Positions 28,301 through 36,104 of a DNA stretch of 64,000 nucleotides are shown piece by piece. The stretch covers positions 3,950,301 to 4,014,300 of the forward strand of contig NZ_JAPDNR010000001.1 in NCBI RefSeq assembly GCF_025989125.1, in the 5' to 3' direction. Position 1 is the first letter of the stretch, and each line of letters starts with the position of its first letter. The notes beneath the pieces are model-generated. The model was not told the DNA's origin. It saw only the letters and a program-made list of their open reading frames with translations, and made no database searches. This stretch comes from Chitinophaga nivalis (GTDB lineage Bacteria > Bacteroidota > Bacteroidia > Chitinophagales > Chitinophagaceae). A program made the translations under genes and the position numbers.

Positions 28301-30989
28301 TGGTAACGTAGCTGTAATCGGAGATCCGGTGGATCCGACCACCCCGCGAGATACGGCTCGTTTTGCCGTGCTGAGTATCAAAAAGACAGTAGATAAAAGT
28401 GTTGTTAAACCAGGTGACGCGGTCACCTTTACGGTAAGCGTCACCAACAGTGGCTTAAAAGATACGTTGGGCTTACAGGTGACTGATCAACCGCAAGGAT
28501 TTACTTATGTAAGCAATACTACGACCAGTGGTAGTTATAACAGCGGCAGCGGTGTTTGGACACTAGATGCGCTAAAGGGTAGTACCCAAACCTTAACGCT
28601 GGTGATGACGGCAAATGCGAGTGGTCCTTATGGTAACGTAGCCGTGATCGGAGATCCTGTAGATCCGAGCAATCCGCGTGATACGGCTCGTTTTGCCGTG
28701 TTGAGTATCAAAAAGACAGCCGATAAAAGTGTAGTAAAACCAGGAGACGCGGTAATCTTTACGGTGAGTGTCACCAACAGTGGCCTAAAAGATACACTGG
28801 GCTTACAGGTGACCGATCAGCCACAAGGATTTACTTATGTAAGCAGCACTGTAAGTAACGGCAGTTATAACAGTGGCAGTGGTATCTGGATCGTAGATGC
28901 GTTGAAAGGTAGTACCCAAACCTTAACGCTGGTGATGACGGCTAACGCGAGCGGCCCTTATGGTAACGTAGCAGTAATCGGAGATCCGGTAGATCCGACC
29001 AATCCGCGAGATACGGCTCGTTTTGCCGTGTTGAGCATCAAAAAGACAGTAGATAAAAGTGTTGTTAAACCAGGAGACGCAGTAACCTTTACGGTGAGTG
29101 TCACCAACAGTGGCCTAAAAGATACGCTGGGCTTACAGGTGACAGATCAGCCACAAGGATTTACTTATGTAAGCAATACTACGACCAGTGGTAGTTATAA
29201 CAGTGGCAGTGGTATCTGGACGGTAGATGCGCTAAAAGGCAGTACCCAAACTTTAACGCTGGTGATGACAGCTAATGCGAGCGGTCCTTATGGCAACGTA
29301 GCCGTGATCGGAGATCCTGTAGATCCGACCACCCCGCGAGATACGGCCCGTTTTGCTGTGTTGAGCATCCAAAAGACAGCCGATAAAAATGTAGTAAAGC
29401 CCGGTGACGCGGTAACCTTTACGGTAAGTGTCACCAACAGTGGCTTAAAAGATACACTGGGCTTACAGGTGACCGATCAGCCACAAGGATTTACTTATGT
29501 AAGCAGCAGTGTAAGTAACGGCAGCTATAACAACGGTAGCGGTATCTGGACCGTAGATGCGCTAAAGGGTAGTACCCAAACTTTAACGCTGGTGATGACG
29601 GCTAATGCGAGTGGTCCTTATGGTAACGTAGCTGTGATCGGAGATCCGGTGGATCCGACCACCCCGCGAGATACGGCTCGTTTTGCTGTGCTGAGCATCA
29701 AAAAGACAGCCGATAAAAATGTGGTGAAGCCAGGTGACGCGGTAAGCTTTACAGTAAGTGTCACCAACAGTGGCCTAAAAGATACGCTGGGCTTACAGGT
29801 GACCGATCAGTCACAAGGATTTACTTATGTAAGCAGCAGTGTAAGTAACGGTAGTTATAACAGTGGTAGCGGTGTTTGGACCGTAGATGCGTTGAAGAAT
29901 ACTACTCAGGTATTAACGTTGATCATGCGGGCTAATTCCGAAGGCCCCTACTTAAACACCATTGTTGCGGGTAACGTTAATGACCCTGCCAGTCTGAAAG
30001 ATACAGTAAGGTTTGTTGTATTGTCGGTAAGAAAAACAGCTAATGTTGCAACTGTGAAAGCGGGAGGAAGAGTAACCTTTATAATTACTTTAAGCAACCG
30101 GGGAAGTAAAGATACCCTTGGACTAAAAGTAAATGATCTACCTGTAAATTTGAATTATGTAAGTAGTTCAACAACTTCCGGAACCTTCAACAGTGCCACT
30201 GGTATTTGGACAGTAGACGCCTTGCAAGGAACGACGCAGCAGCTGACATTGATAATGGATGCCGCTGCAACCGGGCCTTATCGTAACATTGTAGTTGCGG
30301 GTGACCCTACAGATCCCCATAATCCGTCAGATACGGTGATTTTGAATGAAACACAGATTAATCTGGGGATTATTAAAACTATTGTTGAACCAGCGCCATA
30401 TGCAACGGGACAGCGAATCACGTATAAAATTATGGTGCATAATAGCGGCCCGGGAGATGCAACAGGGGTAATAGTGAAAGATGTGTTGGTCATGGCATTG
30501 GCAGATCCGAAAAATATAACAGTTGATGCTGGTATAGCGTCTTATGATCCATTAACCAGGACATTAAGCTGGCGTATTGGTGCACTGAATGCTGGTGCTT
30601 ACACCACATTGACTATGGTTAGCATGTTTAATAATGAGGGAGATATTGATAATATGGCAGTTGTTTCAGGTAATGAAAATGATATTGATCCCGCTGATAA
30701 TACATCAGTTGTAAAGGCGAAAGTAACAGGAGGGCTGTTTATTCCGAATACTATTACACCGAACGGAGACGGAAAGAATGATAAATTTGTAATTCCTGGC
30801 TTGGAAAAATATCCCGGTAGCAGGCTTGAAATTTATAATAGATGGGGAAATCAGGTGTATATCAGTAACAACTACGGAAATAATTGGGATGGCTATGGCT
30901 TGAATGAAGGGACTTACTTTTATATATTAAATCTGAAAACACCAATCGGAATAATTCCGTACAGCGGATGGATATTGTTGGTGAGGTAG
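19347..30989 (+). CDS. Giant secreted DUF11-repeat protein with type IX sorting domain
   Basis: 3,880 residues. A signal peptide (MRKLLLLLTLLLLLIESNVK) leads to an N-terminal beta-rich domain of about 350 residues (DIDGDPTTFNSSSEDLLIP, KKAFLYWQSNC), as found in other gliding-motility C-terminal-domain proteins. An Ig/cadherin-like domain follows at about 380-470 (AVNDTVSTPVNTAVTIPVLN, DGTVTYTPNAGFTGQDNFKY). About 30 DUF11 domains of 110 residues fill residues 471-3795, the third to twenty-eighth almost identical. The end is a CHU_C type-B sorting domain (FIPNTITPNGDGKNDKFVIP, LEIYNRWGNQVY, GTYFYIL). It should be secreted through the type IX system and act as a long surface fibre or adhesin. 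Asp/Pro-rich linkers (GDPVDPTNPRDT) may bind calcium. It has its own terminator. Confidence 0.93.
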   Translation: MRKLLLLLTLLLLLIESNVKAQTRFFISSSGTPYALRYQDVVRGGVLVAGNANVVRTRTVPYSYHIDIDGDPTTFNSSSEDLLIPAGSSVKKAFLYWQSNCYSTGAVYNISNPPASRPNFTHVKIKTPASGAYVNIIPDIAWQSSTYFWQGMKDVTALVQQSGTYTVANIDSDPQPPATNGYPPYAGWSLWVEYEYPFSDVSHNFRMISLTDGFKYVTGGSNDVTATGFKVPENTSVAIDGEAGWFIGGANAPWNDAVTYNRPATGSSAALNNFFLSDAVNPANNPLNESRSYRGSPVTSGRNPASSFSYTNAASGNDVAFPWFDLDVIDISALLVRGQTQYTLKFYPQANGAPGGCNAPYGCDDWNQPGYLYTSIRVVPPIAVNDTVSTPVNTAVTIPVLNNDIVFGDALDPATVTITQQPLNGVLTVNADGTVTYTPNAGFTGQDNFKYTVKDVSGSLSNEATGIITIGAKPILSIVKTADKHTITPGSQVTFTIVLSNTGLADSLGVRVIEKPAGFTYVSSSASSGTYDNATKTWIVDALKDSLESLTLVMTANGTGPYSNVAGIGDPDDPVNPRDTTLFSALNILKTVDKGSVKSGDQVTFTVTVENTGLRDTLGLEVNDLSEGFTYVSNTTTSGSYNSGSGVWTVDVLKGSTQTLTLVMTANASGPYGNVAVVGDPGDPTNPRDTARFAVLSIQKTADKNVVKPGDAVTFTVSVTNSGLKDTLGLQVTDQPQGFTYVSNTTTSGSYNSGSGIWTVDALKGSTQTLTLVMTANANGPYGNVAVIGDPVDPTNPRDTARFAVLSIKKTADKNVVKPGDAVTFTVSVTNSGLKDTLGLQVTDQPQGFTYVSSSVSNGSYNSGSGIWTVDALKGSTQTLTLVMTANGSGPYGNVAVIGDPVDPTNPRDTARFAVLSIKKTADKNVVKPDDEVSFTVSVTNSGLKDTLGLQVTDQPQGFTYVSNTTTSGSYNSGSGVWTLDALKGSTQTLTLVMTANGSGPYGNVAVIGDPVDPVDPTNPRDTARFAVLSIKKTVDKSVVKPGDAVSFTVSVTNSGLKDTLGLQVTDQPQGFTYVSNTTTSGSYNSGSGIWTVDALKGSTQTLTLVMTANASGPYGNVAVIGDPVDPTNPRDTARFAVLSIKKTVDKNVVKPGDAVTFTVSVTNSGLKDTLGLQVTDQPQGFTYVSSTTTSGSYNSGSGIWTVDALKGSTQTLTLVMTANASGPYGNVAVIGDPVDPTTPRDTARFAVLSITKTADKNVVKPGEVVTFTVSVTNSGLKDTLGLQVTDQPQGFTYVSNTTTSGSYNSGSGVWTVDVLKGSTQTLTLVMTANASGPYGNVAVVGDPGDPTNPRDTARFAVLSIQKTADKNVVKPGDAVTFTVSVTNSGLKDTLGLQVTDQPQGFTYVSSSVSNGSYNSGSGIWTVDALKGSTQTLTLVMTANASGPYGNVAVIGDPVDPTTPRDTARFAVLSITKTADKNVVKPGDAVTFTVSVTNSGLKDTLGLQVTDQPQGFTYVSNTTTSGSYNSGSGVWTVDALKGSTQTLTLVMTANANGPYGNVAVIGDPVDPTNPRDTARFAVLSITKTADKNVVKPGDAVTFTVSVTNSGLKDTLGLQVTDQPQGFTYVSSSVSNGSYNSGSGIWTVDALKGSTQTLTLVMTANASGPYGNVAVIGDPVDPTNPRDTARFAVLSIKKTVDKSVVKPGDVVTFTVSVTNSGLKDTLGLQVTDQPQGFTYVSNTTTSGSYNSGSGVWTVDALKGSTQTLTLVMTANASGPYGNVAVIGDPVDPTNPRDTARFAVLSIKKTVDKNVVKPGDVVTFTVSVTNNGLKDTLDLQVTDQPQGFTYVSNTTTSGSYNSGSGVWTVDALKGSTQTLTLVMTANASGPYGNVAVIGDPVDPTNPRDTARFAVLSIKKTVDKSVVKPGDAVTFTVSVTNSGLKDTLGLQVTDQPQGFTYVSNTTTSGSYNSGSGVWTVDALKGSTQTLTLVMTANASGPYGNVAVIGDPVDPTNPRDTARFAVLSIKKTADKNVVKPGDAVTFTVSVTNSGLKDTLGLQVTDQPQGFTYVSNTTTSGSYNSGSGVWTVDALKGSTQTLTLVMTANASGPYGNVAVIGDPVDPTNPRDTARFAVLSIKKTADKNVVKPGDVVSFTVSVTNSGLKDTLGLQVTDQPQGFTYVSSSVSNGSYNSGSGIWTVDALKGSTQTLTLVMTANANGPYGNVAVIGEPVDPTNPRDTARFAVLSIKKTADKNVVKPGDAVTFTVSVTNSGLKDTLGLQVTDQPQGFTYVSNTTTSGSYNSGSGIWTVDALKGSTQTLTLVMTANANGPYGNVAVIGDPVDPTNPRDTARFAVLSIKKTADKNVVKPGDAVTFTVSVTNSGLKDTLGLQVTDQPQGFTYVSSSVSNGSYNSGSGVWTLDALKGSTQTLTLVMTANANGPYGNVAVIGDPVDPTNPRDTARFAVLSIKKTVDKSVVKPGDAVTFTVSVTNSGLKDTLGLQVTDQPQGFTYVSSSVSNGSYNSGSGIWTVDALKGSTQTLTLVMTANASGPYGNVAVIGDPVDPTNPRDTARFAVLSIKKTADKNEVKPGDAVTFTVSVTNSGLKDTLGLQVTDQPQGFTYVSSSVSNGSYNSGSGVWTLDALKGSTQTLTLVMTANANGPYGNVAVIGDPVDPTNPRDTARFAVLSIKKTADKNVVKPGDVVSFTVSVTNSGLKDTLGLQVTDQPQGFTYVSNTTTSGSYNSGSGVWTLDALKGSTQTLTLVMTANASGPYGNVAVIGDPVDPTNPRDTARFAVLSITKTADKNVVKPGDAVIFTVSVTNSGLKDTLGLQVTDQPQGFTYVSSSVSNGNYNSGSGIWTVDALKGSTQTLTLVMTANASGPYGNVAVIGDPVDPTTPRDTARFAVLSIKKTADKNVVKPGEVVSFTVSVTNSGLKDTLGLQVTDQPQGFTYVSNTTTSGSYNSGSGVWTLDALKGSTQTLTLVMTANASGPYGNVAVIGDPVDPTTPRDTARFAVLSIKKTVDKSVVKPGDAVTFTVSVTNSGLKDTLGLQVTDQPQGFTYVSNTTTSGSYNSGSGVWTLDALKGSTQTLTLVMTANASGPYGNVAVIGDPVDPSNPRDTARFAVLSIKKTADKSVVKPGDAVIFTVSVTNSGLKDTLGLQVTDQPQGFTYVSSTVSNGSYNSGSGIWIVDALKGSTQTLTLVMTANASGPYGNVAVIGDPVDPTNPRDTARFAVLSIKKTVDKSVVKPGDAVTFTVSVTNSGLKDTLGLQVTDQPQGFTYVSNTTTSGSYNSGSGIWTVDALKGSTQTLTLVMTANASGPYGNVAVIGDPVDPTTPRDTARFAVLSIQKTADKNVVKPGDAVTFTVSVTNSGLKDTLGLQVTDQPQGFTYVSSSVSNGSYNNGSGIWTVDALKGSTQTLTLVMTANASGPYGNVAVIGDPVDPTTPRDTARFAVLSIKKTADKNVVKPGDAVSFTVSVTNSGLKDTLGLQVTDQSQGFTYVSSSVSNGSYNSGSGVWTVDALKNTTQVLTLIMRANSEGPYLNTIVAGNVNDPASLKDTVRFVVLSVRKTANVATVKAGGRVTFIITLSNRGSKDTLGLKVNDLPVNLNYVSSSTTSGTFNSATGIWTVDALQGTTQQLTLIMDAAATGPYRNIVVAGDPTDPHNPSDTVILNETQINLGIIKTIVEPAPYATGQRITYKIMVHNSGPGDATGVIVKDVLVMALADPKNITVDAGIASYDPLTRTLSWRIGALNAGAYTTLTMVSMFNNEGDIDNMAVVSGNENDIDPADNTSVVKAKVTGGLFIPNTITPNGDGKNDKFVIPGLEKYPGSRLEIYNRWGNQVYISNNYGNNWDGYGLNEGTYFYILNLKTPIGIIPYSGWILLVR
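21421..29900 (+). repeat. Array of 26 near-identical 330-bp units
   Basis: The landmark GTTTTGCCGT recurs every 330 bases from 21421 to 29680. The one exception is a 9-base duplication (GTGGATCCG, adding Val-Asp-Pro) near 22381 that shifts the phase to 22420. Each unit encodes one DUF11 domain. Two cassettes alternate at mid-unit, SNTTTSG and SSSVSNG, with smaller changes at KTADKN/KTVDKS, WTVDA/WTLDA and ANASG/ANANG. One degenerate unit precedes the array (21091) and more distant ones flank it (20760, 30010, about 30350). Confidence 0.95.
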
Positions 30990-31049
30990 AAGCGGCTTTT
31001 TCTTTTACCATAAAAAGGTAAATTATACAAAATGAATCTGAGAAGATAG

Positions 31050-31102
31050 AATATAGGATACAGTAAACAAATTCAGATTTACTGTATCCTATATTTTTTA
31101 TT
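31050..31102 (+). terminator. Strong rho-independent terminator
   Basis: Perfect 18-bp arms AATATAGGATACAGTAAA (31050-31067) and its complement (31078-31095) with a 10-base loop, followed by TTTTTATT. It ends the giant gene. Confidence 0.9.
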
Positions 31103-31388
31103 ATACTTTACATAGGTAAACCATCATTTTTTCGCAGACCTCAGCCAATTTCTGCATGGAGGTATGACCAGGTATATATATGGTGGATAGTATGCACCCT
31201 ATGTGTATTAAAGTATCGTAAGTTATCAATTAATACGTACTACCATTACGACAGCTGCTTAAAAGCCAGCCCGAAGATAATAACGGCGATGGATATATGA
31301 AATTGTCATTTATATAAGAAGGCCGTTTAAGCGAACATTTTCGGGCTCGGAAACAGGAAGCGTTTGTATCAGTTTTTAGAAGAAGTAC

Positions 31389-31886
31389 TTATTCAGTACT
31401 TACTTTTAGTGAAAGCTCATTCCGCATAAACCAGGTAGAATCGCCCACATAACAAACTTCCTGCTTACGGGAAAAGGATGTTTTACCAATCCGATAAGTA
31501 AAACGGAATAGAGCCTCTCTATCATTATCAACCCCTTTCCGCTCTGTCACAAACGTCAGGGTTCCTTCGGGCAATAATGTGCGGGCTTTAACATTTTCTC
31601 CGTCGATCGTCTGCCCTTTATTGGTAATCGCAATAACCTGGAGGTTATCATGTGAGGGTTCTTTGGGATAAGAAGTTTTAAAATTGTAGGAACCGGTTCC
31701 TTTTACTGAAACTGTTACGGTTAGCGCTGTTGGGATGGATACCAGTTTTTGGGTACTGTAATCCCGGTAGATGAGCGAGCCACTCCAGTTTTTACCGGTT
31801 AATCCGTCAAGATCATTAGATTTAAGTCTGGTATTGGTTTGATATAATGTTATCATGAACATTAATGTAATTAGCGGGAATTTCAT
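31389..31886 (-). CDS. Unknown secreted protein
   Basis: A 165-residue protein that I do not recognise. The first 18 residues (MKFPLITLMFMITLYQTN) are hydrophobic enough for a signal peptide. The rest predicts beta strands (NWSGSLIYRDYSTQKLVSIP, ALTVTVSVKGTGSYNFKTSY, GTLTFVTERKG, ALFRFTYRIG), as in a small beta-barrel or beta-sandwich protein. There is one late Cys and no lipobox. It is followed on the minus strand, 15 bases upstream, by another unknown secreted protein, so the two are probably co-transcribed and may act together in the envelope. Confidence 0.65.
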   Translation of the reverse strand: MKFPLITLMFMITLYQTNTRLKSNDLDGLTGKNWSGSLIYRDYSTQKLVSIPTALTVTVSVKGTGSYNFKTSYPKEPSHDNLQVIAITNKGQTIDGENVKARTLLPEGTLTFVTERKGVDNDREALFRFTYRIGKTSFSRKQEVCYVGDSTWFMRNELSLKVSTE

Positions 31887-31901
31887 ATTAGCTGTTTTGT
31901 G

Positions 31902-32429
31902 TTATTGTTTTAATGTTGCTTCTGTTTCCACTATGGCAATGCCTTTATAGGTTTTTCCGTTATTGTCTTTTGCAATTACATACCAAAGTGCATCACCTGG
32001 ATAAATTTTGTTTCCGTAACGGTAGTTTTTTACAAACAAATAGAGCCGGTGTTGCTTAAGTATTCCATCCTTACAACTGAATTCTTTTGCAAACTCTTGC
32101 CGGTCTAATTTTATATTGGGGATCCAGCCTTTATTGGCCGACCAGATATAACTGCCGGCAGCGATGACTTCCAAATCAGCCATCATTGTTTTTACGCTGG
32201 TATTATGTTTCCATATGTACTTACCGGGGAATCCAATGGTGTCATCATTTAACATGGGATAAACCGGTGTTGGAGAATGGTAAAGTAAAATAGCTGTAGG
32301 AATATTTCTCAGGTCATCAGGGAGAATTCTGGAGCGATCGGTCCATGAAACCTGTGCCAATGCGGGTAGGTGGCAGACTAGCACAAATATCCCCCCCATG
32401 CAATAACTCAATCGTTGTTTTCTGGTCAT
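31902..32429 (-). CDS. Unknown secreted protein
   Basis: 175 residues when begun at the ATG complementary to 32427-32429. That start gives a good signal peptide (RLSYCMGGIFVLVCHLPALA before QVSW), whereas the longer frame to 32507 buries it. The body is unrecognised. It has motifs such as IPTAILLYHSPTPVYPML and GIAIVETEATLKQ at its end and looks like a compact alpha/beta protein. A purine-rich stretch precedes the start. It is followed 15 bases later by the 31389-31886 gene, and upstream lies an AraC regulator on the same strand that could control the pair. Confidence 0.65.
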   Translation of the reverse strand: MTRKQRLSYCMGGIFVLVCHLPALAQVSWTDRSRILPDDLRNIPTAILLYHSPTPVYPMLNDDTIGFPGKYIWKHNTSVKTMMADLEVIAAGSYIWSANKGWIPNIKLDRQEFAKEFSCKDGILKQHRLYLFVKNYRYGNKIYPGDALWYVIAKDNNGKTYKGIAIVETEATLKQ

Positions 32430-32647
32430 AATTTTTTTTTGGTTAGGAGGCAAAAATGGCTTTTCCTGCTGTTGAAGGAGGTTCAAAATCAGTTTGGGAC
32501 GTCTCAAATACCGTATATGGTACCTGTTTCAGGCAGAAAATGGGCTGCTAGATAAAAATAAAGGAGTTTATGGCTGCATTTGCAATAGGGGGAAAGTTGG
32601 ATGCCTGCGGTAAGTCAAAAGGGCAGGGGGGATGAAAAATAAGCCAC

Positions 32648-33751
32648 TTAGCTATTGAATTCGGAGGGAGCCATACCGGTAAGTTCCTTAAAAATGCGGT
32701 TGAAGGTAGATTTGGAATTGAACCCTGCATCCATTGCTATGGACATGATGGTTGTTCTTTCCAGATTGGCGGGAGTTAGTTTTCGTTTAACCTCTTCAAC
32801 CCGATACCCATTTACAAAATCATTAAAGGATTTTTTGAAACCAGCATTAATATGACGGGAAACAACCTTCGGATTTAGTTTGATAGCTTGAGCAAGCTCA
32901 ATCAATGTTAAACCCGGGTTAAGATATAATTGTTGTTTTTCCATGGCCTCCCGGATTTTGTTCAATATTTCGGGGTCTGGTTCAAATAATGTCTTTGCAT
33001 CTTCTGCCGCCTGTTTATCAGCCACCTCATAGGTTATTCCGGTCAGATTTGATTGCCGTATTCCAGCGACACCAAGAACAAGCGCTGTAATTCCCAGTAT
33101 TTCTACTGAATAGTCGTAATCAAAATATAAACCCTTCCAATCTCTTAGCAGCATCTCAATAAACCATTGCGAACATAAAATCATTAATATAATTAATAGC
33201 GTTTTGAGCCAGTTCAGCTTTATTTTTGATAATTCTGAGAAATTATTTTGTAGCCATCGTTGGTAACGCAGCAACAAACGGACTGACATAAACAAGTAAA
33301 TACTAAGGGAGATCCAACTGCCGTCAAATTCAATCCTGTAACTGTATGGTTGGTGAACGTTTTCCCAGTACCATTCTTTAAAAGAGAGCGTGCAAAAGGC
33401 CAATATAAGATACAATACAAACTGTAAAGCAACTGGAATAAAATGTAGCAGGTGTATCCGCCTGAATTTAAAATCCTGATTCACCAGGCACCGGACATAG
33501 AAATAGAGTAAAGGGCCAAAACCAAATGAATAAAAAATTGGCATAAAATAAAGCGCCGGTCTTTGATCATAAATTCCGGCAATTCTCATAAAATGATCTG
33601 TCAAACCCAATGCGATGGAAAGGATCAATGTAGCCAGCAGTCGGTTAGAAAGCTTGTTGTATTTTGCGAAAAATAATAAGCCGGCAGCAAAAACAGATTG
33701 CGAAATGATCATTGCCAATAATGCAACGATACCGGTGAAGCATATCTGCAT
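32648..33751 (-). CDS. AraC-family regulator with seven-helix membrane sensor
   Basis: 367 residues. Residues 1-230 contain about seven hydrophobic helices (for example IVALLAMIISQSVFAAGLLF, YFMPIFYSFGFGPLLYFYV, LLHFIPVALQFVLYLILAF, LKTLLIILMILCSQWFIEML). A short linker follows, then an AraC helix-turn-helix at about 265-365 (LTLIELAQAIKLNPKVVSRH, FNDFVNGYRVEEVKRKLT, IAMDAGFNSKSTFNRIFKEL, TGMAPSEF). This membrane-bound architecture is common in Bacteroidota and is thought to sense envelope or extracellular signals directly. It lies about 220 bases upstream of the two unknown secreted proteins on the same strand. The target is not known. Confidence 0.9.
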   Translation of the reverse strand: MQICFTGIVALLAMIISQSVFAAGLLFFAKYNKLSNRLLATLILSIALGLTDHFMRIAGIYDQRPALYFMPIFYSFGFGPLLYFYVRCLVNQDFKFRRIHLLHFIPVALQFVLYLILAFCTLSFKEWYWENVHQPYSYRIEFDGSWISLSIYLFMSVRLLLRYQRWLQNNFSELSKIKLNWLKTLLIILMILCSQWFIEMLLRDWKGLYFDYDYSVEILGITALVLGVAGIRQSNLTGITYEVADKQAAEDAKTLFEPDPEILNKIREAMEKQQLYLNPGLTLIELAQAIKLNPKVVSRHINAGFKKSFNDFVNGYRVEEVKRKLTPANLERTTIMSIAMDAGFNSKSTFNRIFKELTGMAPSEFNS

Positions 33752-34512
33752 ATTCTTAGATTAAGCATTCAAAAAATATAAGTGGTCTAATAAATGTTGT
33801 CGGAACAAAACAGCATATCAGCGTGGCATGTAATATATGTTATTCCTCCATGATTTTAAGAAGTACCGGGTAACTATACGCTTTATAATTCGGGAAGTAC
33901 TGAATTGGCTTCCAGTGTAGCTTATATATGCACGAAGGGTATCTTATCGTGATCACAACAGTAGTGCAAATGATGGGATGCCTGGATGAAGGATATAAAC
34001 CTGGAGAATTGCATTATTCAGGCTAAGGCTTCCCCGCGATTTGGAGCGGATGCTATCCATAAGTTGAAAAATATAACTGATGACCTGGGCGCTATTACCA
34101 ATATCAATCAAGATAAGTTGATGCAAAGTGCTTTCGAAGTAAAATGCCCGTACAATAACATCCGCTCGCTGATAAGGGAACATCTCACCTACACCAGACC
34201 ATTTAATCGTCGCAGCTAACCCTTACAGTCCCTTTTATGTATCGTAACCGTCTCGTTGCTATAATCGGTCTAAACACCCTGTCATATACAAAAGACGACA
34301 ACTCCACCATGCTATTCCCGCTAATCAGCCGGTACCGCCATTTCATCTTTACAGGCAACATTAACATATCATGTAACACCATAGCAGTTGCTTCTTCTAA
34401 TTTCATCTTGTAGAAAGAAGAGACAAAGTATATAACGACAGTCCGTCCTGCATTCCAACTCAACAAAATATCCAATCGCCTTGTTATGATATAACCTTTA
34501 AAACCCTCCGCT
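33752..34512. other. Spacer with a possible gene fragment (33986-34219)
   Basis: The only coding-like part is a 77-codon plus frame at 33986-34219: ASPRFGADAIHKLKNITDDL, GAITNINQDKLMQSAFEVK, IRSLIREHLTYTR. It reads like the end of a real protein, but I cannot name the family and no upstream part is visible. I treat it as a relic. The last 100 bases before 34513 should hold the P450 promoter. Confidence 0.35.
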
Positions 34513-35724
34513 ATGCATACCATTAATTTTTTCTCTGAATCTTATCAGAAAGATCCTTATTTCTATTACAAGCATATGCATAAAGAGCAGCCGCTATTTT
34601 TCCATGAGCCTACACAAAGCTACGTGCTCAGCAGATTTGAAGATGTGGAAAGAGCCTTGAAAGATCCTGTATTTTCATCCCGCAATTATGCATGGCAGGT
34701 AGAGCCACTTCATGGGGTAACCTTTATCCAGCTCGATGGAAAAGAACATTCCCGGCAACGTAATTTTGTAGCGCCGGCGCTGCGGGGAAAAGAACTGATG
34801 GAACAATCCACTACCATCATACAAGACATCGCCACCAGACTCCTGAATAAATTGAAAGGGAAAAGTCAGGCTGATTTGAGAATGGAGTTCACTAACATAT
34901 TTGCACTTAAAGTCGTCATGAGTTTATTGGGGTTGCCCGATGAAGACACTTCTCTTTTCTACAAATGGTACAACTCCTTCGCAGTATATTTTGAAGACCT
35001 CAGTGGCAATCCGGAAATACTGCAAGAAGCACTGCGCGATAGAGATCAATTTCATATCTATCTAAGCCGGATCATCGACGAGCGAACAGATGACCCTCAG
35101 CATGGAAGCGATATATTGTCCACATTATGCAATACCATCGTTGATGGGAAAAGAATGGATAAACTGGAAATAATGGGATTCTGTGGCGTACTAATGCAGG
35201 CCGGTGCAGAAACAACGGATAAGGGACTGGCCAGTCTCTTCCGGAACCTGTTAATGCATCCGGACCAGTTTACGCAACTGCTACAGGATCGTAGCCTGAT
35301 AGACAGAGCCATTACAGAGTCACTAAGATATACACCTCCTCTCAGTATGATATTAAGGGTCACCAATGAAAAGGTACAGGTATCAGGTGGGGAAATACCT
35401 GCCAACGCTACCGTGACGTGCTTGTTGGCAGCGGCCAATCGTGATGAAACACAATTTAAAGACCCGGACAAATTCAATATATTCCGCGAAGAACTGGATA
35501 CTAAAACCACTTTTACCGCTGCCAGAAATATGGCTACTTTTGGATTCGGCCGGCACTTCTGTATTGGTGCACAATTAGCGAAACTGGAAATGCAGGTGGC
35601 AGTGGAAGCTATTCTGAATGATCTCCAGGATATGCAGTTTGCAACAGATGATATACCCACGGAAATTGGCCTCTTCACCCGTTATCCGGAAAATCTGAAA
35701 ATAAAGTTCAAACCTTTCGAATAG
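34513..35724 (+). CDS. Cytochrome P450
   Basis: A 403-residue soluble bacterial P450, full length. The oxygen-activation helix shows AGAETTDKGL, the ExxR pair is in TESLRYTPP, and the haem loop FGFGRHFCIG puts the thiolate ligand at Cys350. Substrate contact regions cannot be interpreted. It would hydroxylate or otherwise oxidise a small molecule or a carrier-bound or peptide substrate in the cytoplasm, with electrons from an unlinked ferredoxin; no redox partner gene is adjacent. It stands alone on the plus strand, 380 bases before a lanthipeptide-like precursor. Whether the two belong together is an open question. Confidence 0.95.
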   Translation: MHTINFFSESYQKDPYFYYKHMHKEQPLFFHEPTQSYVLSRFEDVERALKDPVFSSRNYAWQVEPLHGVTFIQLDGKEHSRQRNFVAPALRGKELMEQSTTIIQDIATRLLNKLKGKSQADLRMEFTNIFALKVVMSLLGLPDEDTSLFYKWYNSFAVYFEDLSGNPEILQEALRDRDQFHIYLSRIIDERTDDPQHGSDILSTLCNTIVDGKRMDKLEIMGFCGVLMQAGAETTDKGLASLFRNLLMHPDQFTQLLQDRSLIDRAITESLRYTPPLSMILRVTNEKVQVSGGEIPANATVTCLLAAANRDETQFKDPDKFNIFREELDTKTTFTAARNMATFGFGRHFCIGAQLAKLEMQVAVEAILNDLQDMQFATDDIPTEIGLFTRYPENLKIKFKPFE

Positions 35725-36104
35725 CTACCCTGAGTAAAATTTATACATAAGCAACAGCAATAAACAAATAGCAAACATTCCAGTTGGAAAGTAAATGGAT
35801 ACCTGTAATAGCTACTATCTGACCTGACAGTACGGTTTTACTCCATCGCTGTCCCTATCTTATAACCTGGGGGGATGGGAACGGTTTTTAGGGATAGGAT
35901 GGTCATTAGATTACTATGTCGTATTTTTTAGCCTGCTATGACAGGGGCGGCCCCGAACACTTCCGGTGCTGTCTGTAAAACCATAAATAGTACATGGCTT
36001 GTTCAACGACTCAGTCATTACTACTTAATCCTGCACCCCGCGACTGTTTCATGTTTTTATGATGCAACCTGTAATCTTTCTTTAACCTTCACAAATATTA
36101 TGTT
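35725..36104. other. Intergenic stretch between P450 and peptide gene
   Basis: 380 bases with no coding frame of note. The AT-rich part from 36050 on should contain the promoter of the peptide gene. Confidence 0.4.

Noticed and set aside
21421..29900. Regular repeats that might suggest a CRISPR array
   Set aside because: The units are 330 bases long, fully coding in one frame, and have no unique spacers.
34203..34523. 106-codon minus-strand frame overlapping the P450 start
   Set aside because: The composition is not protein-like, and it covers the promoter and first codons of the well-supported P450 gene.
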